From positions 82,066,207 through 82,130,206 of the forward strand of contig NC_050098.1 of NCBI RefSeq assembly GCF_902167145.1: a stretch of 64,000 nucleotides of DNA. The letters run 5' to 3'. The notes below the pieces were generated by a model, which did not search any database, had not been told where the DNA came from, and saw only the letters and a list, made by a program, of their open reading frames with translations. A program made the position numbers and the translations under genes. The number at the start of each line of letters is the position of its first letter. Position 1 is the stretch's first letter. Shown here piece by piece: positions 23,173 through 34,661 of the stretch. The stretch is from Zea mays. Taxonomy: Eukaryota; Streptophyta; Magnoliopsida; Poales; Poaceae.

Positions 23173-23209
23173 CAAAGGGGTGCTCCAGCTTGAACGAGCT
23201 CCTCGCCAT
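23173..23209 (-). pseudogene. Probable captured first coding exon of an ATG8 autophagy gene
   Basis: From the ATG at 23209 the frame reads MARSSFKLEHPF and then meets gttcgt, a possible splice donor, 37 nt into the coding sequence. Plant ATG8 proteins begin with a very similar MA(R/K)SSFKLEHPLE, and I recall their first coding exon ending just after this point. The sequence upstream is GC-rich like a 5' UTR. Later ATG8 exons were not seen in CACTA-2. The match is short (11 of 12 residues to the remembered family start), so the call is tentative. Confidence 0.5.
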
Positions 23210-23269
23210 CGCTCCTGCTCCTCTTGGTCTCTCGATCGCTGGCGGAATAGAGAGCAGCTACCTGGAACA

Positions 23270-23690
23270 GATAAAACAATCGGGTAGGGTCCTGCGCCTC
23301 AGTCGCGGCCGTAGCCGCGGCGCGGACAGGGAGCGAAGCGCGGCGAGAAGACAGAGCGCTCGGTTGTCGTGGGAGACAGGGTGGAGTTGGCTCTCCGTGC
23401 GAGAGTGGGAGGAACGAGAGGAGGGGAGTGAGATTGTCTTTGGCGATGCGGCCCGCCTTGTTCTGAGCATGGTGGAGGAGCGGTGGGTCTGGCGGCGGCG
23501 CGGCAGCCGCGGTTGGGCATGAGCCTGGCGGCGGCTCGGCGGGCGCAGTGGTGGCGGCGCGCGAGGTGGAGGAGCGGTGGCGGAGGCGCGGCGAGCGCAG
23601 TGGCTGGCGGCGGCGCGGTGGAGGAGTGCGCGCGGCACGTGCAGTGGGCGAGAAAGAAGAGAGTCGTGTGGGCGGGTTGGGGATTTAGGT
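23270..23690. other. CACTA-2 GC-rich block, no gene recognised
   Basis: Strongly GC-rich with gcggcg repeats and overlapping open frames on both strands, none with a known domain. Its position between the ATG8-like exon and the right array fits a captured promoter/5' UTR. Confidence 0.45.
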
Positions 23691-23694
23691 TTTT

Positions 23695-23905
23695 AGTTAA
23701 GTTCGACGGTGTCCACGTGGCCCACGAACTTAATATAAGAACGTGGGTACACACGTTCTTAATACGATAAGTTCGACGGTTTTAGGTAGGGCGCACGAAT
23801 TTAAACTAAGAACGTGGGTACCCACGTTCTTCAACAAACTCATGAACTTAACTCAATTAAGAACGTCGGTACCCACGTTCTTAATTTTACCCACGAACAT
23901 TTATC
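23695..23905. repeat. CACTA-2 right subterminal motif array
   Basis: Motifs taagttcgacgg and aagaacgtgggtacc with complements, matching the CACTA-1 right array almost motif for motif. Confidence 0.85.
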
Positions 23906-23930
23906 AGTTTCTTGTAGTGTGTCCTGTGCC

Positions 23931-23938
23931 TATAAATA
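23931..23938 (+). promoter_or_regulatory. TATA box of the G 5' LTR
   Basis: tataaata, repeated in the 3' LTR at 43534-43541. In this LTR the right edge of CACTA-2 plus its duplication (23922) lies only 8 bp upstream, so the core promoter is cut off from its normal U3 sequence. Confidence 0.75.
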
Positions 23939-24295
23939 GTGAACAGTATTCCTTTACTGTTCACGCATTCTGGTAATTACAATCGCATCTTTCGGGAACC
24001 ATCCTTTGCCAAGGCAGAGGTATTATTGTGTTCAATGATTCAATACATTAAGTAAATATAATATAATTCATCTATGATTTATTTACCCTTTTATACCCTT
24101 TATTTTATGCCATCTTATACAATCTATTGAAATTTTATTACGAAGACTTGAGCTTCGTAATTATATTCTCATCAACCTTCGTCCAAGGCTCATTATCCTC
24201 AAGGGAATAATGTTTCATGGATGAAGGACGTTAACATTTAACATTTTATGTTGCCTTGTTCTTAATTCATAGCATTTGAGAACAAGTCCCCAACA

Positions 24296-24312
24296 TTGGC
24301 GCCCACCTCCGG
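24296..24312 (+). other. Element G primer-binding site
   Basis: ttggcgcccacctccgg starts immediately after the 5' LTR end, as for tRNA-primed plant Ty3/gypsy elements of the tggcgcc type. Confidence 0.85.
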
Positions 24313-27300
24313 TGAACTCACTTCCACTTTTTGAGCTGATGGTTTCGTTCAATGATCGAGCTGGAGCTGCTTCGGACCCGAAGCTGGTGCTCCCGATTAC
24401 AGGTGGTTCGTCCTCAGAGCCAGCCAACAAGAAACAGAAGAAAGAAGCACAGAGAAGGGTACAGCATGTTGGGGTGCAAGGACCCTTCATCAAGTCAAGA
24501 TGGTCTCACATTCCTATTACCTTCTCCCAAGAGGACCTTCAGCTCAAGGATTACCCACACAACGATGCCATGGTTATCTCTTGTGTTATCAAAGGGTTTC
24601 TGGTCCACAATGTCTTGGTTGACACAGGTAGTGCAGCTGATATCATATTTGCTAAGGCCTTCAGACAAATGCAAGAGCCAGAAGATAAGATTCATGATGC
24701 CACACATCCTCTCTGTGGCTTCGGAGGAAGACAGATTGTAGCACTGGGCAAGATCACCATGTCAGTGACCTTCGGGTTCATCAAAAACACTAGAACTGAG
24801 CAAGTTGTGTTTGACATTGTTGACATGGAATACCCTTACAATGCAATTATTGGTCGTGGCACCCTCAATGCTTTCGAAGCAATTCTTCATCCTGCTTATC
24901 TCTGCATGAAGATACCTTCGGATCAAGGACCCATCGCTATTCATGGAAGTCAGGAAGCTGCCAGAAGGGCCGAAGGAAACTGGACTGACTCAAAAGCAAT
25001 CCATAACATCGATGGAGCTGAAGCTTGTGAACAATACAAATTCAGAAGGGAGAAAGCAGCTTCAGCAGATCAGCCGAAGCCCATGCTCTTATGTGAGGAC
25101 ATAGCAGAGCAGAAGGTGCTGTTGGGCTCTCAATTATCCGAAGAGCAAGAGAAAACCTTGATAAGGTTTTTGTTCAACAACAAAGATGTTTTTGCATGGT
25201 CAGCCAATGATCTCTGCGGAGTTAATAGGGATGTTATTGAGCACTCGCTCAATGTTGATCCATCCTTCTGACCCAGAAAGCAGAGGCTTCGGAAAATGTC
25301 AGATGATAAGGCCGAAGGTGCTCGTAACGAAGTCAAAAGATTCCTCAGTGCAGGAGTTATCAGAGAAGTAAAGTACCCAGAATGGCTAGCTAACACTGTT
25401 ATGGTAAAAAAGGCCAATGGCAAGTGGCGAATGTGTATCGATTTTACAGATCTTAACAAGGCTTGTCCGAAGGATGAATGCCCATTGCCAAGGATAGACT
25501 CTTTAGTTGATGCAGCAGCTTCTTCAGAGCTCATGAGTCTGTTAGACTGTTATTCAGGCTACCACCAAATCTGGATGAAGAAGGAAGATGAGCCGAAGAC
25601 TAGCTTCATAACTCCAAGTGGCACATATTGCTATCTTCGGATGCCTGAGGGGCTCAAAAAACGCTGGAGGAAGTTTCAGCAGAATGACTGCGAAGGTTCT
25701 CCAGTCTCAGATAGGCAGCAATGTGCTAACTTATGTTGATGACATCATTGTAAAAAGCACGAAACAGGAGAATCATATTGCTGATTTGCAGGAGACCTTC
25801 GCCAGTTTCAGGCAAGCTGGCTTAAAGTTGAATCCAGAAAAATGCGTCTTCGGAGTAAAGAAGGGGAAATTTCTTGGATGCTTGGTTTCAACAAAGGGAA
25901 TTAAAGCTAATCCAAGTAAAATTGAAGCTATACTTCGGATGGAGCCACCAACTACAAAAAAGGGGACTCAAAGATTGACAGGAAGGTTGGCATCTCTCAA
26001 TAGATTCATATCCAGATCAGCAGAGAGAAACTTACCATTCTTCGAAGTGCTGAAGTCAGTCGAAGTCTTTCAATGGGGACCAATCCAGCAGAAGGCCTTT
26101 GAAGAGCTGAAACAGTATTTGATAGATCTAACAACACTAACTCCACCTACGCCAGGGGCTCCTTTGTTATTATATGTGGCAGCTTCGCACTCAGCGGTAA
26201 GTGCAGCACTTGTCCAGGAGAAGCTTGATGGCCAAGTCAGGAAGCAGGTCCCAGTGTATTTTGTATCTGAAGTTCTTAGTATATCAAAGAAAAACTACAC
26301 AGAATTAGAGAAGGTGTTATATGCTGTTTTGATGGCATCTAGGAAGCTTCGGCACTATTTTCAAGCTTACAACATAATTGTTCCTTCTTCACAACCTCTG
26401 AAGGATATTATGAAGAACCGAGAAGCAACTGGAAGGATTGGAAAATGGGCTGTAGAGCTCAACGAATTTTGTATTGAATATGTTCATAGATCTTCGATTC
26501 AGTCCCAGGCGTTAGCAGACTTCATTGCTGACTGGACGCCAGGGGCTCAGGAGGAAGAAACAAATAAAGACGCCGAAGCATGGACAGTGTTTTGCGATGG
26601 GTCTTGGGGAACCTTCGGAGCGGGAGCGGCTGCTGTGTTGGTTTCACCTTCCAAAGTTAAAACTTGCTATGCGGCAAAACTTGATTTTAGTTGCACAAAT
26701 AACATTGCCGAGTACGAAGCCCTGCTTCTGGGTCTTCGGAAGCTAAAAGCAATGGGAATCAGAAGGGCCATACTTAAAACTGATTCCCAGGTTGTTTCGG
26801 GTCATATTGACAAGAGTTGCAAGGCTAAAGATCCGAAGCTTGAAAAATATCTGGATATGGTTCGAAGAGTTGAAGCTTCCTTCGAAGGATTTTCTGTCAA
26901 AAATATCCCTCGAGGGCAAAATGAGCATGCTGATTTGCTAGCTAAGTCAGCAGCACAGGGGCTGCCCTTACCTTCGGATGTGTTCTTCGAGACAATAAAA
27001 GCACCTTCCGTGGAACTTCTTGAAAGAGCAGTCCTCAATATATCTCCTGTTTATAGCGAAGATTGGAGAACTGAGATCATCTCTTACCTTCAGGGTAAAT
27101 TCCTTTCAGATGACGAAACTTATAACAGGAGGATAGAGGCAAGAGCTCGTCCATATGTCATGATAGAAGGGGAGTTGTACAAGCATGGAGTTTGTGCTCC
27201 GCTGCTCAAGCATTTATCTAGAACCGAAGGCATAGAGTTGATGAAAGAAATACATGCAGGCCTGTGTGGATCTCACATTGGATCTAGGCCGTTACTTGGA

Positions 27301-28293
27301 AAAGTTTTCCGTCAGGGGTTTTATTGGCCGAAGGCAGCTTCGGATGCGGCGGAATTAGTTCAAAAGTGCGAAGGTTGTCAGAAATGTGCAAGAGATCAAA
27401 AATAACCTTCGTCCTTGACACAGCTCATACAACCCATCTGGCCATTGCAAAGGTGGGGCCTTGACTTGTTGGGTCCATTACCACCGGCCCAAGGGAACTT
27501 AAGATATGTTGTAGTGGCTGTGGAATATTTTTCCAAATGGATTGAGGCAAAGCCTTTAGCCACAATAACTTCGGCCACCATTCAAAAGTTTTTCTGGCAG
27601 AATATTGTTTGTCGTTTTGGGGTACCAAAGGCCATCACTGTGGATAATGGAACACAGTTCGACTCCGAAGCTTTCAGAGATTTCTGTGATCAAATTGGTA
27701 CGAAGATCCATTTTGCATCAGTCAGGCATCCGGAGTCAAATGGGCTCGTTGAAAGAGCCAATGGCATTATAATGACAGGGATAATGAAGTTAATCTTCAA
27801 CCAACCTAGGGGAAAGTGGCCAGATCAGTTAACCAAAGTGGTGTGGAGCCACAACACAACAACATCAAGGTCTACAGGCTTTACTCCATTCAAGTTATTA
27901 TTCGGTGATGAAGCAATAACTCCGGAGGAAGCTAAAACTGGATCAATAAGAGTAGTAGCTTCGGCAGAATCAGGTTCTGACGATGTTTATTCTGTGGAAA
28001 AAGATGCTTTAGAAGGGATCAGGCTTCAAGCTGTGGAGAATATCAATAAATATCAAGCCGAGACAATCAAATGGCGAGATAGAAAGGTTCGGCTAAAGAA
28101 TATTGAGCCAGGACACTTGGTGCTTCGGAGAGTGGCCAACCCAGAAACAGTGGGCAAGTTGCAGTTGAAATGGGATGGACCTTTCTTAGTAGCATCTTCG
28201 TCAAGACCCGGTTCATACAGATTGAAGGATATGGACGGCAACGACATTCCTAGATCTTGGAATGCGGATGAGCTTCGGCGGTATTATGTGTAA
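24313..28293 (+). pseudogene. Element G pol: protease, RT, two RNase H domains, integrase (gag absent)
   Basis: Protease begins only about 150 bp after the primer site (active site VDTGSAADIIFAKA), so gag is missing. RT follows (KWRMCIDFTDLNKACPKDE, catalytic YVDDIIV at about 25735), then a degenerate RNase H (LLLYVAASHSAVSAALVQ), a second archaeal-type RNase H (WTVFCDGSWG ... IAEYEALLLGL ... LKTDSQ) and integrase (zinc region HAGLCGSH ... CEGC; DDE contexts GLDLLGP, VDNGTQF, GLVERANG). The dual RNase H is typical of the Tat clade. The gene is broken by TGA near 25269, an extra A in an A-run near 25660 and TAA near 27403; the ends read normally. Confidence 0.95.
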
Positions 28294-29072
28294 CTTGATG
28301 TAATTTTTGTTTTTCCTTTTTCATGGCACCCTTTTCCTTTCTAAAGGGGGAGAAAGGTTTTTAATGGGGCCATCACATGTAATTTCCTTTTTTAGTTCTA
28401 TAAGAGCAAAATCCCCCAAGGAATGTAAATGTAAAAGCTGAGAGCGCACCATCGAGTGCCGAAAAGTAAAAAGCGAAGAAGCTCCAAAGTCGTTCCTAAG
28501 GGAATGCAGAGCTTACATCGAAAAGTCAACGCTAATTCCGCCAAAAGTAAAAGGCGAAGAAGCTCCAAAGACGTTCCTAAGGGAATGCAGAGCTGATGTG
28601 TGATTGTCTCTAAGAAAATAATGGCTGAGAGTATGGTTTCGGATATGTGTTTGGACATTCATTCGCACATTACATTACATCATAGCATTTGCATTCATAA
28701 ACATTCATCCAGGCATATGTAGGATAATCATCATGGCATAAGTGGTTGCTTCGGCATAATAGAAAAGCTTCTTCGCGTACAAACAGGAGAGCTTCGGAAA
28801 AAAAAGGAAAATGTTGTTTTCTATGCTTCGCTGTGTACGAAAAGAAGGGAAGGTGTTTTTTCGCCTTCGGCTCAAAAAAGATAATTTCGTCCACAACAAA
28901 GCACTTCACATGCATTAATGGAAGGGTAAGAGCATAATACAAGGTATGAACAGAACTCATTAAAGGCAAGTTTAATTACATTCACAAAAAGTTATCTCAA
29001 AAGTTTCCTAAGTCTATCTACAGTCTACTTCTACTTAAATCTTCGGGGGATTTTAGCTTCGGCGTCATTCTT
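28294..29072 (+). other. Noncoding spacer between G pol and the antisense gene
   Basis: Follows the pol stop. It holds a pyrimidine-rich stretch, a repeated block (28458-28593) and cttcgg-rich DNA. Pol (+) and the antisense gene (-) converge here, so it should contain both 3' UTRs. No ORF with a known domain was seen. Confidence 0.65.
28458..28593. repeat. Two-copy direct repeat of about 55 bp
   Basis: Copies at 28458-28513 and 28540-28593 share gcgaagaagctccaaag followed by cgttcctaagggaatgcaga, with a few differences. Confidence 0.85.
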
Positions 29073-29252
29073 TCAATCATCGACTTCGGCTTCGTCATCC
29101 TACATGAATTAAGTTGTTGTAAGTCAAAATCGAGCTTGAAGGAAGAGGTAAGCACAAGGTATGATTTCTTACTGGTTCAAGATGACTCCGAGCTTCGTCT
29201 CCAGCCTTTTCTCGTCCACCTTTTGTCCATATCATTTTTATAAATCTACTAG

Positions 29253-29276
29253 GTATATGCCCGTGCTTCGCTACGG
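29253..29276 (-). other. Helitron 3'-terminal hairpin
   Basis: Read on the - strand, ccgt and acgg plus gc/gc pair around a gaa loop with one bulged A, 8 nt before the terminal ctag. This is the palindrome that ends Helitrons. Confidence 0.8.
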
Positions 29277-29279
29277 AGT

Positions 29280-32200
29280 CAATATATTATATTAAGATAT
29301 AGAAGAACTAACTGGTATTTTATACTCTTGTCAGTATCTTTAAATATTAAAAAGGTTACATACCTTAAAAATATATACGTATGTCCCCGTATTTTGTCAT
29401 GGAAACTGAAAAGGAAAATTGACAAATTCATTCGGCGTTTTGTTCTAAGATATAAATATTACAAAAAATAGAAGTATTACAGAAAACACATAGTAATCTA
29501 TTATATTGTTGTGGAGGCTGGGGCGCGGTAAGCCAGGTGAGAGATGGGGGTGGGGCATGACTAATTAGGGGAGAAAAGGTTGTGGTTTCGGCGTCGCGGG
29601 GGGGGGGGGGGGGGCTATCTGTCAGTCCGTACGACCGGATGACAAAATTAAGGAGAGGCAGAACCATGAAAGGCACCCTTAGGTACAGGGAGCTAGTTCA
29701 GTGGGAGCAAACGTCCGATTAGAGGGCGTGTACGCCTTTGAAAAAACCTTATAAATTATTCTAATAAAACAATTCATTGAACTTTATGCATGTTCTTTCA
29801 CTAATGCACTTCCACCAAAAGTACCTTTATATTTTAACATTAAATAAAACAATTTGTTCATGTAAGCATACAAAGACAATAGATATACACTACCCTCTCG
29901 GTCGAATTCAGAGCATAATTAAGCATGTATAACTATGTCATCTCGACTATACATTTAAATGGAAAAGTTTTTATAAGCTCGGTCATGGTATTGGATAATC
30001 AACTCGAACAGGCAACACTGTCCCTCAAAATCTCCGTAAAATGTTTGGTTAGAACACACGCTTCAATCGAGCAGACGGTAGACCATCAAAGACTTCAAAA
30101 GCAGGCACAAATCTGAAAGAAAGAAAACTGCAAGTCATTCATATAATGTCACACTTCCAGTATCATTGTTCCCAAATAAGTCATATCTCACCTCAACAAT
30201 CTCATTTCATATTTGCTCAAGTAGGCCATGGAGTTCTCTAGGGATAATATATTTACATTCATTTGAACTGCACTTCAAAATGTCCACTCATTTTAGAGAA
30301 GCACAACAGTGGCTCGATATAATTTTCTCTATAAATGGAGCAGGTCAACTTTCCAGAAACACAACCAACTATGTGTCTTCTGTGAAAAGCATCGAAAGAC
30401 ATTTTTATATGCAACAAGACCGGGAGACAAGATAAATTGCCTTGGCAAATTCCTCAATAGTACAAGTGATCAGCTTTTTTAGGACATTCAGACTTCTTCA
30501 GGTATTCCACAGATTGAGAGCATCTTCATCGTTACTTTCATCATATTTTTCATTGTTGCTTGTCCAATCTTCATCACCTTCGTCTTCTGTTTCAGATTCT
30601 GAGCCTTCATCCTCTGACTCAGCAATCAGCATGCTCATCCTCCTCACTTTTTGAGTAATTTGTGCTAGGATTTATTGTATTTTAAATAAACCTAGGCCTT
30701 CTTTTGCATGAACATTCAATATACAATCGGACTTGTGCATCCTCTCCATAGAGGCATCAGGGGAGACCATAATAAGAAAAGATCAAAACAACACCTGATT
30801 GAGCATACATTCATGCTACTGCTTCGCTTATCTCTATTCCCAAATGCCAAGGTTACACAATTGGCCCAAAAGAAGCCACCAACACAATTGTATTCTCCAT
30901 TCGAAACAGAGGCGAAATGCACTACCTTAGTTGTCAATCAAATTTGGTTAACAAAAGACTATAGTGGAGGGATCCTCAAATGGTCTAATCACAAAATAGA
31001 AAAAATATGATACGATTAAGACTGTTTTTCTTGCCAATCAGGCTAGACAAGGTAGGAGATGGAAGTAAAGCACCCATTTTTCGCAGCCGCAGCTCCCCCT
31101 AACAACCAAATCGAAAATATGAGGAAGCAAACACCTCTTGCCACATATTTAGTGATGAAGCAGCCAACATGTTTAGTGATGAACTAAATCGTATCGTCCT
31201 TCAATTCGATAATGGCTCATATTTGAACTACATGGCCCACAGTGCCTACAACCAGGGACCTTTTTTCAAAACATGGTGTTGATGAGGTAAGTCCTGGTAG
31301 ACGTAGTTGTAAGGGTCATCGGCATCAGCATCACCTATACATGGTATGATTTGAATTCTTCATATGCATGGAAGTTAAAGACTGGTTCTGAATACACATG
31401 CCAAAACTAAAAAACATGCTGATTTAGTACTATATATATATACTCTAACCCAACACTCAACATTAATACAATAATTAAGATGAAAAACATTCATCAAAAC
31501 TGACTCATGCAATTAACTGTTGATGAAAAGAATTAGGGGGAAACCCCAAAAATAGAAGCATACGTGTCACTGACTGCTGACACACTTGGATCATGAACTG
31601 ACCGCTTAAATGTACTGTCTCCATACACTTGAATACTTGAGATGGATGGTTGTTAAAGGGTGTTTTTCAATATGCTTCTAGCTCAGTTAACATTGTCTAT
31701 TAAGCTTCAACCAATCTAATTTTGTCAATCTATTGTGGGCGTCCGAAGGACGGCTGATGGTCTAGTGAAAGCAAAGCATCTGTGTACCTTAAACACGAAA
31801 AATCCCAACCCGGTTTCCTAGAAGCTGCAAGCGCCTAAAGAAGAGAAAACAGATTTGTTGAGCGCGTCAAGATTGCATAAACAGAAACCATCCCTCCTGC
31901 ATCAAATATGCAAGAAAACATGGACTACTCCTAGAGACTGCTAAAAACTTGTTGCCAAAAACCTCACATTGGGGGCTGTTGTAAAAAAAACTCCCTAAAA
32001 TATTCCACCGCCACAGCAGACTGCTAAAACATTCACCTTAAAATTTTTGAAACAGCCAACATGGGCCATCATAGACTGAATAGGCCTAGTTTGCAGCCCC
32101 TGCACCTCCAGCATTTTGTGCGTCGTCGGCAACAGGTATGCTTTCTTTCTTTCTGAAAGCGTCAATGCAATCTGGTAGGAGTGACTGTTACTGAGACAAG

Positions 32201-32590
32201 AAGCAAATTGACAGAACTATTATTGAGACAATTAGCAAATAGACAGAACTATTACTGAGACAAGTAGCAAATTGACACAACTATTACTCAGACAAGTAGC
32301 ACGCTAAGACAAGCAAACTGGTAGCTGTGACACACTATTACTGCTCCACCAAGCTGAGAAAAGCAAACTGGTAGCAGTGACACTTTCTTTCTAGATTCAA
32401 GCACCTACGGGCACTTTTGTCTTTCCAGATGCAAGCACCTAGTACCTGCACATGTAAGCACATTCAGTCACAAGTACTAAGTAATTATGTAATAACATTA
32501 CGTCACAAGTACTAAGTAATTGGGAAATCCAAATGGGTCACTAACCAGGGGAGAAAAATAAGGGCATGTGCTCTCGGTGGCCAATAATAA
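29280..32590. other. Helitron interior, left part; acidic coding remnant, otherwise unassigned
   Basis: Mostly AT-rich. On the - strand at about 30640-30495 two overlapping frames are acidic (SEEDEHADC, then GSESETEDEGDEDW and NNEKYDESND), consistent with one frameshifted exon of a captured gene, not identified. A 17-base G run lies at 29598-29614. A hairpin followed by ctagt on the + strand lies at 31740-31766. No complete gene. Confidence 0.5.
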
Positions 32591-34661
32591 AGGCGGGTAG
32601 CTTGGTTTAGCATTGTAATGAAGTCTGAGAATAGATCCTACTATTCGGAACTTTACTGCCATTATCGCGGCATCTGCCTTTGTGGAATCCTACAGCCGAT
32701 GCAAGGTGCCGGCGGATTCGAAGCACCGAAGCGTGCGACCGGCATGTCACACTGCCACCGGTCGACGCCGCAGTCGCCTCCTCCACCGTCGTTGAAGCCT
32801 CTCCCGCCGCCTGCTCCACCACCGCACAAGCCTCTCCCGTTGGCTCCTTCCACCGTCGCTCGAGCAGCTACGTCGCGCGAGGCAAAAAAATGCACGGGAA
32901 CAACTACGTGTGCGCGCTGCGGCGATTGGGGGAAAATCCGCGACACCGAAATTTGCGGGACCATAGACAGTGGATGCGCGAGGCCAAGCTTTTGGGGAGA
33001 AGATAGGGGAATTGTTGGAGCGACAAAAATGAGTTTTTTCTCCTATAAACGTTATTGGGGTTGTTTTACACCATATGTTGGAGTTGTTTGCGGGAGATGC
33101 CCAAATCCAGACTAAAAAACCAACCGACTGTCCGCCAAGGAACTCTAGACATGGAGCACGCAAATCAGCCAAAAAAATCCTTGTAAATCCCAAAAACTCT
33201 CATGTTTCACGGCGCAAAACAAATCCAAACACGCAGAGAAGCGGACCAGAACATGAACCTCCTTCTATCGAACCAAAACCAGAGCAATTTGAACGAAAAA
33301 TAGCACTAAATTGAGCAAAAAACAGGACCAAACTCGTCGAGCCCCACTCAGAATCATCCAAATCTGCACCCAACTCTAGAAAGCACAACCCGGGTACAGA
33401 AATCGTACCAGAAACAAGGGAGGACAACCATTCCACGATTTCCCACCTAGACCGCCACGGCCTCGAAGCACCACCGTCCGCCTCAGTAGCCGCCTCGGGC
33501 GACTGTGACGATGAAGGAGACCGCCTCGGCGATGACTGCGAGCTCGCGTAAGAACCCCCTTGCACGTGGTACGACATGTGACGTGGGCTCCACTCTCGCC
33601 CCACCACCGGTAGCTGCTTCGCCTCGCCTACTGCCACGGTCGTTGGACACCACCACCTCCCACTGCGTCCACCGCCCCCTCGCTGCCACATCGAACGGAT
33701 GAAGTGCCTCACCTTCACGCGTTGGGTGTTCGACGAGATCAACTGTCTCGATGCGGCCTCCTGGAACTCCCTTCTTGCCACTTACAATGAGCGAAGGCGA
33801 GATCTGGAGGAAGCTGAACGGGAGGAGGATGAACCAGGAAATCAGGAAATGTGTTTGGACAGCGAGATGTGCGGTGGCGAGTAGAGGATTGGAGGCACGA
33901 TGATGAACCATGGGTGTGGTGTGAGGCGGCATACGGGGCTGCAGGAGGAGGAAGAGAGCGGACGAGCGGAGAAGGAGACGCACTCGTGCTTGGAGAAAGG
34001 GAGTGATGCACATGGAGGGAGCGAACACATGAGAGAGGGAGTAGTTTGCCGGTGCTGTGATGGGTGGCGGTGGTGGCGACAGCGCCGAGGACGGGGTGCA
34101 GGGTGCGAGCGCCAATCTCGGATGGGGGCGAGGTGGCGGCACCGTTCTCGAATGGGGGCGGGGTGGCGGCCCCGAGGACGGAGGGCGGGGGCTCCTCAGC
34201 TTCTAATGGCCGGTCGGCGGCGGACATGATTCTAGCATGCGCCGGGCGGTCATCTTGAGAGGGCGCGGTCGTGGCCGTCGCGCAGCATTTGTACACCCGG
34301 GGGGTGCGGGGGCAGGGAGGCCGTCACAGCATGCATCCCGAGAGATGGCGGCGGGGACATCGCGGCTGGAAGGACTGGGGGGCGCGGGGGCGGGATGGCG
34401 TAGCGGGTGGAGCGGACGGAGGTGGGGGCATTTGGTGCACAGGGTGGGGAAGGGCGGGGACTGCGGGCGGGAATGGCGGGGACGGCGGGCATCACGGCGC
34501 GTCGGGGGAGGGGTGCCTGGCGCGGGCGGGATATCCGGCGGCGCGACGCGCGTTGGCGTGATTCGCGGGTGGGGGGAAGACGCGCGCCGTGGCCAAAATC
34601 GCGGGCGGGGGCACGGTTCGGTGGTGGACGCCCTCGTTGCACCCTTAAGGATTAGTAGAGA
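32591..34661 (-). other. Helitron interior, GC-rich part, bounded by a second 5'-type end at 34661
   Basis: GC-rich between about 32700-33000 and 33440-34660. Many open frames of 60-220 codons on both strands overlap and have no known domain; they look like captured promoter or first-exon DNA. The - strand reads tctctactaatccttaagg from 34661, with A at 34662, a Helitron 5' terminus related to the one at 40139; the similarity continues to a shared gcgtccac word. Confidence 0.55.

Larger units (their letters stand above)
19814..23919. mobile_element. CACTA-2: non-autonomous CACTA transposon with captured gene fragments
   Basis: Left end cactacaagaaactggtt at 19814; right end, as reverse complement, cactacaagaaactgat at 23919. 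Target duplication tgt lies at 19811-19813 and 23920-23922. The empty site is preserved in the 3' LTR at 43521-43532. Both subterminal arrays and about 150 bp of adjoining AT-rich backbone match CACTA-1, but the interior is different. No transposase ORF is visible. Confidence 0.95.
19603..24295 (+). repeat. Element G 5' LTR, split by CACTA-2
   Basis: Starts tgttggatctatgcttcg at 19603 and ends ccccaaca at 24295. After removing CACTA-2 (4106 bp) and one 3-bp duplication, 584 bp remain, exactly the length of the 3' LTR (43315-43898). I count about six mismatches between the two by eye, roughly 1%. Confidence 0.93.

Noticed and set aside
29246..29280. tctactaggtatatgcccgtg read as a + strand Helitron 5' end
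   Set aside because: The - strand reading gives a hairpin, CTAG end and T flank, and the flanks restore the antisense reading frame; the + reading explains neither.
29598..29614. Run of 17 G as a functional G-quadruplex
   Set aside because: A single homopolymer in nonconserved Helitron DNA; length is uncertain because sequencing of such runs is error-prone.
31755..31770. tggtctagtg as a tRNA A box (SINE or tRNA gene)
   Set aside because: No B box or cloverleaf could be found downstream.
32591..34661. Several open frames of 100-220 codons in GC-rich DNA as candidate genes
   Set aside because: They overlap on both strands, lack domains and splice structure, and are expected by chance in GC-rich sequence inside a Helitron.
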